Positions 56,075-64,000 of a stretch of 64,000 nucleotides of DNA are shown one piece after another. The stretch lies in NCBI GenBank assembly GCA_033964015.1, contig CM066912.1:22121073-22185072 (forward strand), in the 5' to 3' direction. Each line of letters begins with the position of its first letter. Position 1 is the stretch's first letter. The position numbers and the translations under genes are program-made. The notes under the pieces were generated by a model. It was not told the DNA's origin, did not search any database, and saw only the letters and a program-made list of their open reading frames with translations. The DNA is from Scolanthus callimorphus (Eukaryota; Cnidaria; Anthozoa; Actiniaria; Edwardsiidae).

Positions 56075-56309
56075 TCCCCTTTCGGTGTCTGCCATTGTTT
56101 TCCTTGAACTTCAGAGCCTGATGGGTGATACCGCTGGCTAATTTTCGCGGGCTACTCAGATTGCATTATTATTGCGCAACTTGAGCTAACACTTGAGTCA
56201 TGAGTGACATCGGGCCCACCACACTCGTGTCATCGCTTCGCGAAACTACAATTTAAAACCAAATCGAAAAACGATATAGGATGCGTCTTGATCCCAGCAA
56301 CTTTAGATG

Positions 56310-56663
56310 CAGTGAAAACCCGCGTGTAAGAACCTAGGGATTTAAGAACCTGCTGGCTTAAGGATGTAGATGACAAACTTTAATTGCCCAAAACACATAC
56401 ATGTTATTATGTAATGTACTACTGTTTTTCATTTTTATCTATTCCATTCATTTTTGTTTAATTTTTACTTAGGATTCAAAAATTCCTATATAAAGGACAA
56501 AACAAATCCTTTACTCTTTTCTGGTAATCAATAACCATGCCTCCTCCATAGAAATTAAGGACCTATTGAAATTAAGAACCTACTTAGCCTAAACTGCCAA
56601 TAATAAGAACCTGTTTTTGCAAACATGGAAGAATGTAGGTTCCTTAAACGCGTGTGTTTACTG
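56310..56663. mobile_element. 354-bp MITE with CAGTGAAAACCCGCGTGT ends
   Basis: The left end CAGTGAAAACCCGCGTGT matches the inverted right end CAGTAAACACACGCGTTT. Interior copies of AAG(A/G)ACCT are spread through it. Lies in the last intron of the toxin-like gene. Confidence 0.6.
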
Positions 56664-56826
56664 TAGTACGAAAACTGACTCCAGAACGATATGTATAGCG
56701 CAAACCACTTAGACGCAGACACCGAACGAAATCCAGAACTGACGTATTGATCGGTGAGATCAAGTTGTACGTTTTACGATGAGATTTGCGAGAGACTGTG
56801 CGACAAAGTGGTAAGTGAGTTCAGCA

Positions 56827-56858
56827 CTGCCCCTGCCCCTGCCCCTGCCCCTGCCCCT
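56827..56858 (+). repeat. (CCCTGC)n hexamer
   Basis: About five GCCCCT units. They would encode Ala-Pro repeats if translated. They follow a possible splice donor (GTG-GTAAGT near 56808) of a weak candidate exon (56754-56807) that I do not include in the gene model. Confidence 0.7.
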
Positions 56859-56944
56859 GTCCACGGATTCTTCAAATGGTTGATCTGCGTCAGTCGGTTG
56901 ATTGATTGCAAATGTTATTACATGCTATATCGTTTTCGTTTCAG

Positions 56945-57281
56945 TTCAATTAAGAGCAAGTACCTATGTGGAGAGCACTGTAATAAATACCTCTCAATGA
57001 CGTCCGGTGGTTTTTACACCAATCCTGGACACGTCAATTATATATTACTCCATCAAATTCTTTCAGCGGATGAATATCCCTGGCTTGCATTGAAGGTAAT
57101 TATCAATGTGTCACGAATTACAGAGCGTCAGTCGTTAGATGCTATGCCAGCCTATTTATACACCAGTCAAATTATAAAGCATCCATTTGGATCATATCAA
57201 ATTTGCGAAGAACAGTTATCCACCGGTGCAATGAAAACATCCCGCCCCCAGCCGATTTTGACTGTTTTTTTTTTACACTAA
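56945..57281 (+). CDS. Toxin-like gene exon 5: C-terminal Cys-rich part
   Basis: The acceptor TTTTCGTTTCAG ends at 56944 and the first base completes the codon left open by exon 4. It encodes SIKSKYLCGEHCNKYLSMTS then GGFYTNPGHVNYILL, which resembles a block near the end of exon 4 (KYGCGSTPPSPWCDYLLEFD). The C-terminus may therefore be a repeated beta-rich domain. The frame stays open to TAA 57281. A possible donor (AAG-GTAATT) at 57095 would shorten the exon, and I cannot choose between them. Confidence 0.5.
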
Positions 57282-57321
57282 GTTCATTACATCATTCAAG
57301 TAAGATTTATATACCTCGATT

Positions 57322-57374
57322 GTCGACTATAATCGATTTATAAACCCCAGCCCGATAAATCGATTATAATCGAC
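57322..57374. repeat. Short palindrome TGTCGACTATAATCGATTTA
   Basis: TGTCGACTATAATCGATTTA and TAAATCGATTATAATCGACA are inverted copies 10 bp apart, just before the MITE at 57386. Confidence 0.65.
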
Positions 57375-57385
57375 ATTCGTGGTAC

Positions 57386-57400
57386 TAAGGGGCCGACCAT

Positions 57401-57437
<37 letters not shown>

Positions 57438-57599
57438 TTGCAATTTTTTTTTTACTTCTCTAAGATATTGTAGGATATTTATTTCGGAAAATTAGTTGAG
57501 GATTATAAACAAATATGCTGTGCAGGATATTTTTTTTTAAAACATCCACCCCCCCCCCCCCCCCCCCCCCCCCTCAGAAGTCAAATGGTCGGCCCCTTA
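57386..57599. mobile_element. 214-bp MITE with long G and C runs
   Basis: TAAGGGGCCGACCATTT at the left end and AAATGGTCGGCCCCTTA at the right end are terminal inverted repeats. A G-run of about 25 bases follows the left end and a C-run of about 25 bases precedes the right end. They could pair into a stem. Possible target TA on both sides. Confidence 0.75.
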
Positions 57600-58852
57600 T
57601 TTTCTTATTCCACATTTCACGAGGCATATCGAGATAGCGTTGTCGTTTTCTGTGAATACGCGCGGGCTACCTGTGTTTTGCCCCAGGCCCTTTGGCGCAG
57701 ACAAAACAACATGGCGGCCATGAGTACAATGTTTCTCGAATACCTGCAAGTTTTGGTGGATTTCTCTGCTTTTTTCGCTAAAATATGAGGGAAAATACTT
57801 ACAGACCTTCCTAAGGTAAGGGGGAATTCCTAATAAGGAAAGCGGCAAGTCGACAAGGTTAGGCTGCAAACATCTTGATATGTTTTCTAATAAAATGGCT
57901 ATGTAATGTCTTGAAATTTGAGTGACATTTTGAAGGAATTGTTTGCTCCAAATAAACTAAAGCCAATGTCCATTTTTAATTTTGTCGTCGCGCCTCTTTT
58001 GTTGTCAAAAGAATGGGTTTTGTCTTTTGAATAGAACAAACGCTTTTTTTTCTTTTTATAAAGACCACTCTTCTGGTATTTCTTGCTTGCCTTTTGTCCT
58101 GCAAACCATGAATTCAAACATTTCAAATTTTCTCTTTAGTTCTAGAAAGCTAATGAGTCTTTTCAAATTTCCCTCTTGGTTATTTTGCCAATAGACCTTT
58201 CATTAGCATTTGAAATGACTTATCCGAACCAAAACAGTTCGGTATTCAACCAAAGACACTTGGGCACAAAACTCTCTCTCTAATTATGAAAAAGTAGCGC
58301 TGGAATGAATCGAAATGAAGGCATCCAAGGCCGCGAGAGAACTCGGAAAAGACCTACCCGATTAGTTTGTTATGGCGAGGACGGGGCACAGAGAGCCAAT
58401 TAAGGTATGTTTTATTACTTTTTTTAAAAGCCGTTCAAGTCAAACGACTCCAGTCCTTGCTAACTGGAACTGAATTGTTTGTTAGAACGGAAAAGTACTT
58501 ACAAGATTCAAATGCCGTTTATGCTTTTGATAACATTCTTTCTAGACATTTGAGAATTTCACTAAATAAAATATCGTTACATGAAGTATTATTGCTCAAT
58601 ACTAGCCCAGACAAATTTCTCTTTCTGATTTTGTAAATTAATGTTATTTATGTATTTATTTCAGATCAGGGATGTGGGTTCGAGTGCAGAGGCCTTGGTC
58701 AGAGCAAGTAGTTATCACTAATTGTACTTTTAATTCTAACTAAGAAAATCACATCTGAATTTGATAAATGAAATCGTTCATTTTGTACATATTAGCAGGG
58801 GATTAAGTTGTTGTTAATTTGAATATTTATCGGGAAAAGGCGGGGTTGGTGA
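57600..58852. other. Spacer without recognised gene
   Basis: 57785-57840 contains a segment (ACTTACAGACCTTCCTAAGG then TAAGGGGGAATTCCTAAT) found again at 63700-63760. Short frames have no known family. Nothing else is supported. Confidence 0.4.
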
Positions 58853-58963
58853 GTGGTATTTATAGAACGAGCTGGAGTGTTTTATCGGATGATATAAACA
58901 CGAGGCGCAGCCGATTGTCTATATCATCCCGATAAAACACGACATGCGAGTTCTATAAATCAC
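58853..58963. repeat. 111-bp foldback
   Basis: GTGGTATTTATAGAACGAGC at the left pairs with the right arm GTTCTATAAATCAC, and TGTTTTATCGG-ATGATAT pairs with ATATCATCCCGATAAAACA. Confidence 0.7.
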
Positions 58964-59292
58964 TTCTGAAATGTATAACGTGAATTAGGCACAAAAACTG
59001 AAAACGAGATCTGTTTGTTTTATACAACAACAAACAGGGATTTTTGTCAACCGCGTATCTGTACTCTTATAGCAACATGGCTCTCAACCAATCAAAGCGC
59101 GCGAGTAACTAGTGACTTGTTATTGTACAACCTGCCTCATCTCTAGTTATAACCTTGCATTTTAGCCACGAAATTCAATTCTAAAATTCATGAGTTTGTT
59201 TGATTCTGTATCTGCGCATCCTTGACGTTCTACGTCACACTAGCTATACTCTGCGGTTGACTACAGTTTTTCTTCATTTTTTCTTCAAACAA

Positions 59293-59826
59293 CTAAATGA
59301 GCGGTAGTTTTCAATTTTCTCAAATAACCCCCCAAAACAACAACTTAGCAAATAAAGCTACTCTAACTCTATTTAGGATCTAAAAGCTTTTCAATTTTTT
59401 TAGGATGACTTTTTATGTGTGCGCTTTTCGTTGTCTGTGCAGCTTGGCACAGTGCGAACTGTCGGGCTCAATATCTTTTTTTTTAAATAACCCCCCAAAA
59501 CAATATCTTAGCGAATATTCTAGCTTTATTTAGAATCTCGTTGTCGGTTTCGTAACGGCCGGCCCTCCTGCTGAAAGTCTTCAGAGCTAAATGAGCGGTA
59601 GTTTCCAATCTTCTTACCCCTCAAAACAATATCTTAGCGAATAAAGACTTTTTTATAAGGGGTTATTTAAAAAAATGTCTGCAGAGACAACAAAAAGTAC
59701 CCACATAAAAAGTAATAACAAAAATCGAATTCGCTTTTAGATAGAACAAAGCTAAAATAGTCTTTATTCGCTAAGATATTGTTTTCGAGAGTTATTTAAG
59801 AAAATTGGAAACTATCGCTCATTTAG
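59293..59826. repeat. 534-bp foldback with AAATGAGCGGTAG arms
   Basis: AAATGAGCGGTAGTTTTCAA (59295) and its inverse (to 59825) are terminal inverted repeats. Copies of the same motif occur near 59588 in direct orientation, and AACCCCCCAAAACAA occurs twice. It lies just before the large palindrome. Confidence 0.7.
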
Positions 59827-59874
59827 TCTATTCAAAACTTTGAGCGGCTACCGCTCATATAGCCACTTCGTACT

Positions 59875-62800
59875 TTAAATATAGGTTCAAAACATAGGAG
59901 GAGGTCTTGCATAGAAATTCAAAACCGACCGCGGAGCGGGAGGTTTTGAATTTCTATGCAAGACCGACTCCGTAGTTTTGAACTTGTTTATAAAACCTAT
60001 TACGCCCAAATTCTATTGTTCCAATGGAAAACTCATTAGCAAATAAATAAAACCATGATAACACGATGTTTTGTGATATTAAAAGCCCTATTGACTGCTA
60101 TTGATGACAAGGCTGACAGGTGATTGAAGCCGAAACGCAAGACCGATTCCGTTGTTTTAAACTTGTTTATTATGACATATCACGCCAAAATTCTATTATT
60201 CAATATTTCATTGTTTTGTTCTTGAAATGTACATCTATTGTCATCTACGTAGTTTTGAACTTGTTTACATACCTACCACACCCAAATTCTATTGTTTTTA
60301 TGGAAAGCTCATTATCACTGTTTTATCGCGTTCTGTGTGCCATTGTCAGAAATGGCAGAAATGAACAAAAAGTCCTAATAACGTTACCCCGAACAAAAGG
60401 TTTGTTAACAAAAGGTTAACAAAAGTGTCGTGTTCTATAGAAATTCTATCCAATAGCAGAGCAACACAACGAGTCGCCTTTTCTGGGGCTTGGCAGTGGG
60501 ATATTTGAATTTCAGATTGCTTCAATGCTTGCCGTGTAAACATGTGTGCGGAATAGTTGCGCATTTTGTAAACTGCAGATGGCCAGCAAAATTTGGGATG
60601 AACGTTAACGTCGTCCATGGGATGGATAAAGAAAGGTAAATACGCAATGTTTGAGATTGAAGTACATTTTTGCTTAATTTCAGTTTCTGTAGTCAAGAAA
60701 ACTGGTGTACATGATTGAATAGCCAGACGTTCTCCTTCTAAAACGTTTTGTGTTTTTTTCGCGTGATCAAAGAAGAACAGGGAAGAAACATTCAAGACGA
60801 GAATCTCAGATGGGAAACTCGTCTCTTGTGTGAATTCTAGTAGCTAATCATAGTATAATGTTTCTCGCTCTATTTTGTTCTAAAAGTAGCTTTGTATACA
60901 TTCCTAACATGTTGTTTTTTCTTCATTTCAGATTGAGCAATTTGTTTCCTGGATATTACTGCATACCGGCGAAATATGACAAGCAATGACGATGTTGTGA
61001 GTTTTAATTTGACTTTTTTCTTGAAAAAGCAAAGGAAAGAAATACAATTTGTATTGAATAGAATTGAACTGAGGGATTGAACATGATCATTGTATTGGTT
61101 TTATTGTTTACATTAAATTTCCTAACGATAGTCAATGGATATTGTTTTACTTTCGTGTAATTTTGAGACAGAATAGTAGTAGTGCACAATTTAAAATTGA
61201 TTTTTTGGAAGCGCGACTAATCATTTAATTCTGGTGCTAGGGTTGATTTGTGATTTGATTAGTTTAGAGGAGCGTGTAGCTTAATGTAAGACCCGGTACA
61301 GGTTTTATATTTGGATGTAAGACCTGTACCGGGTCTTACATTCAGCCCCACACTCCCCTAAATTATTCAAATGCCGCTACCATCTTTTAAATAGTGTAGG
61401 TTTTGCATCAGGGTTCAAAACCTGCATTGAACAATAGAATTTGGGCGTGGTAGGTTTATAATTACAACGGACGTCCGTTTCGAAATTCGCTTTAGAACCC
61501 GGAAAACTGCAATGAAAACATTCTCACTCCAGTGAAAAACAGCCTTTGAAACTAGCTGCGATAGCTTGCCTAGATGTAATAAAGGTAATTATAAACCTAC
61601 CACGCCCAAATTCTATTGTTCAATGCAGGTTTTGAACCCTGATGCAAAACCTACACTATTTAAAAGATGGTAGCGGCATTTGAATAATTTAGGGGAGTGT
61701 GGGGCTGAATGTAAGACCCGGTACAGGTCTTACATCCAAATATAAAACCTGTACCGGGTCTTACATTAAGCTACACGCTCCTCTAAACTAATCAAATCAC
61801 AAATCAACCCTAGCACCAGAATTAAATGATTAGTCGCGCTTCCAAAAAATCAATTTTAAATTGTGCACTACTACTATTCTGTCTCAAAATTACACGAAAG
61901 TAAAACAATATCCATTGACTATCGTTAGGAAATTTAATGTAAACAATAAAACCAATACAATGATCATGTTCAATCCCTCAGTTCAATTCTATTCAATACA
62001 AATTGTATTTCTTTCCTTTGCTTTTTCAAGAAAAAAGTCAAATTAAAACTCACAACATCGTCATTGCTTGTCATATTTCGCCGGTATGCAGTAATATCCA
62101 GGAAACAAATTGCTCAATCTGAAATGAAGAAAAAACAACATGTTAGGAATGTATACAAAGCTACTTTTAGAACAAAATAGAGCGAGAAACATTATACTAT
62201 GATTAGCTACTAGAATTCACACAAGAGACGAGTTTCCCATCTGAGATTCTCGTCTTGAATGTTTCTTCCCTGTTCTTCTTTGATCACGCGAAAAAAACAC
62301 AAAACGTTTTAGAAGGAGAACGTCTGGCTATTCAATCATGTACACCATTTTCTTGACTACAGAAACTGAAATTAAGCAAAAATGTACTTCAATCTCAAAC
62401 ATTGCGTATTTACCTTTCTTTATCCATCCCATGGACGACGTTAACGTTCATCCCAAATTTTGCTGGCCATCTGCAGTTTACAAAATGCGCAACTATTCCG
62501 CACACATGTTTACACGGCAAGCATTGAAGCAATCTGAAATTCAAATATCCCACTGCCAAGCCCCAGAAAAGGCGACTCGTTGTGTTGCTCTGCTATTGGA
62601 TAGAATTTCTATAGAACACGACACTTTTGTTAACCTTTTGTTAACAAACCTTTTGTTCGGGGTAACGTTATTAGGACTTTTTGTTCATTTCTGCCATTTC
62701 TGACAATGGCACACAGAACGCGATAAAACAGTGATAATGAGCTTTCCATAAAAACAATAGAATTTGGGTGTGGTAGGTATGTAAACAAGTTCAAAACTAC

Positions 62801-63174
62801 GTAGATGACAATAGATGTACATTTCAAGAACAAAACAATGAAATATTGAATAATAGAATTTTGGCGTGATATGTCATAATAAACAAGTTTAAAACAACGG
62901 AATCGGTCTTGCGTTTCGGCTTCAATCACCTGTCAGCCTTGTCATCAATAGCAGTCAATAGGGCTTTTAATATCACAAAACATCGTGTTATCATGGTTTT
63001 ATTTATTTGCTAATGAGTTTTCCATTGGAACAATAGAATTTGGGCGTAATAGGTTTTATAAACAAGTTCAAAACTACGGAGTCGGTCTTGCATAGAAATT
63101 CAAAACCTCCCGCTCCGCGGTCGGTTTTGAATTTCTATGCAAGACCTCCTCCTATGTTTTGAACCTATATTTAA
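59875..63174. repeat. 3.3-kb near-perfect palindrome, two arms of about 1.59 kb
   Basis: Bases 59875-61465 recur inverted at 61585-63174 around a unique 119-bp spacer (61466-61584). The paired positions sum to 123050 near the centre and 123049 further out, i.e. one single-base indel (near 60711/62339). I saw no other mismatch in the stretches compared. Each arm has hairpins of its own at its outer end (59900-59985) and near the centre (61265-61375). Mirror-image open frames in the arms are consequences of the symmetry; none has a recognised family. Confidence 0.9.
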
Positions 63175-63185
63175 TAACTTTTAAC

Positions 63186-63662
63186 AGGAGCCCATAAGTA
63201 GGAGCTTTCATCTAACATATATAGTTGAGGCAGCGCATTTCCTGACCTAGTTATTTTTAGATGCAAATTTGCATTTTTAAATTTGTTGCTGGTTCCCCAA
63301 GAGGTCCGCACAGTGCCAAAACACAAGATTACGGCGGAGGCCAAAACGAGATTTTTCGGGGTACTTTGAAGTTAGAACTTCTGCTATAATTGTTATCCCA
63401 GATACCGAACCGAGTAATAAACTACTATAGACATTTACATGAGGAATTTCACCCGGCGCAGAGTCAGGGTCTTCGCTTCTTTCCGCCATGTTTATTGATG
63501 GCGATAATTTATACAATATCGAGACTTGGAAGCTTACTGGACGCTGATTGGACAATTTCTGCAACTCTTCGCGCCAAATTTGTTCTAAAAATAGATAGGT
63601 CAGGAAAAACGCTGCTTCACGGACCTAGCACTAAAGATGAAAGCTCCTACTTATGGGCTCCT
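63186..63662. mobile_element. 477-bp MITE with AGGAGCCCATAAGTAGGAGC ends
   Basis: AGGAGCCCATAAGTAGGAGC (63186) with TTTCATC and its inverse (to 63662) are terminal repeats. A second inverted pair (CCTGACCTAGTTATTTTTAG at 63241 and CTAAAAATAGATAGGTCAGG to 63604) is nested inside. Confidence 0.75.
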
Positions 63663-64000
63663 GCTGTAGTACTATGAGAGGCAGAACATAAGATATGAGG
63701 AAACTTACTTACAGACCTTCCAAATAAGGTAAGGGGGAATTTCCTAATAAGGAAGTTTTGCAACGTTGGCAAAACGACAGTTTTTTGCGAAATTTTCTTG
63801 ATATATAAAAAAACTCATGACAAATATATACTTTTCTCTTTATTGCACTTTTGTTCTTTGCTGGAATCATTCTATTGGGAAGTGTTTGGTTCCCTTTTTT
63901 TACCTTTTTAGTTTCGACAGGCCAAGCTTTTTCCATCTGTACCTTTACTGTGCCAGTGTAGCAACATACCAAAGAAAACACTGCATACATATGAAGAGAC
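63663..64000. other. Right-edge spacer
   Basis: 63700-63760 repeats the 57785-57840 segment. The rest is AT-rich without a recognised gene. Any gene continuing beyond the window cannot be seen. Confidence 0.4.

Larger units (their letters stand above)
36228..57281 (+). pseudogene. Toxin-like secreted protein (jellyfish-toxin CfTX/CaTX-like family), five proposed exons, two frame changes
   Basis: Proposed coding exons: 36228-36276, 36909-37000, 42134-42221, 51259-52523 and 56945-57281. All junctions are GT-AG and the phases agree. An additional 5' UTR exon is implied by an acceptor at 36216. The order is signal peptide, a short acidic/pro-region (exons 2 and 3), a helical domain with a hydrophobic hairpin, and a C-terminal part with repeated Cys/Trp/Tyr blocks. 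Family knowledge: these cnidarian proteins are secreted and their N-terminal helices are thought to insert in membranes. Exon 4 is not one frame; it changes near 51.27 and near 51.73 kb. Either the gene is a recent pseudogene or the assembly has two small errors next to homopolymers. Assignment to the family rests on motif recognition; an alignment would decide. Confidence 0.6.

Noticed and set aside
56754..56807. Extra exon between exons 4 and 5 of the toxin-like gene
   Set aside because: It has a good donor (GTG-GTAAGT) but a poor acceptor tract, and it is not needed, since exon 4 joins exon 5 in phase.
60120..62929. Mirror-image frames (99, 61 and 121-149 codons) in the large palindrome
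   Set aside because: They are copies of each other by symmetry, have no recognised domain and no splice or start evidence.

Overview
The window looks like nuclear DNA of an invertebrate animal, most likely a cnidarian and probably an anthozoan such as a stony coral. The evidence is AT-rich DNA, genes split by GT-AG introns (one over 9 kb), very dense degraded transposons and foldback repeats, a gene resembling the cnidarian jellyfish-toxin family, and zinc/CXC proteins of a type I associate with multicopy cnidarian genes. There is no bacterial gene organisation, operon, CRISPR array or rRNA. No species can be named from the sequence alone.

Layout. 0-4.1 kb: the last exon of a cyclin-like gene (+) faces a complete four-exon minus-strand gene of about 924 codons. 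That gene encodes a superfamily 3 (SF3) type helicase with a C-terminal PIP-box-like motif. 4.6-5.4 kb: a palindrome with an AT-rich centre. 6.0-10.45 kb: a dead minus-strand non-LTR retrotransposon (two Myb-like domains, reverse transcriptase, CCHC, restriction-like endonuclease) inserted in a (TAA)n microsatellite, as Dong/R4-type elements do. 10.9-13 kb: an inverted, truncated copy of the 5' end of the toxin-like gene that starts at 36.2 kb. 13.7-14.2 kb: a LINE tail joined to a piggyBac zinc domain. 14.8-20.3 kb: a three-exon minus-strand gene of about 1,590 codons with N-terminal zinc motifs, PIN/FEN-like acidic motifs and a C-terminal CXC region, carrying two frame breaks. 21.2-22.6 kb: three diverged repeats, each with an RFX X-box-like palindrome and a CRE-like site. 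22.6-26.4 kb: a piggyBac transposase split by a 2.74-kb element that has an 8-bp target duplication and is full of minisatellites. 26.8-27.7 kb: a piggyBac-like MITE. 29.7-32.1 kb: a Gypsy-type pol pseudogene. 32.1-35.6 kb: foldbacks and repeat copies.

36.2-57.3 kb (+): five proposed exons of a secreted protein resembling the jellyfish-toxin (CfTX/CaTX-like) family. Splice phases agree throughout, but exon 4 has two frame changes. Its introns hold nested foldbacks, simple-sequence tracts and MITEs. One MITE family has TAG(A/C)CTGCTTGCAG ends and 9-bp target duplications, and a near-identical empty site in an inverted arm confirms one insertion. 59.9-63.2 kb: a 3.3-kb palindrome with two arms of about 1.59 kb that appear almost identical.

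How it works together: the two better-preserved host-like or domesticated genes (SF3 helicase, zinc/CXC gene) and the toxin-like gene are islands in a repeat-driven landscape. Most repeats are non-autonomous. They mark insertions into each other, into retroelements and into the introns of the toxin-like gene. All family names rest on motif recognition by eye; no database search was run.
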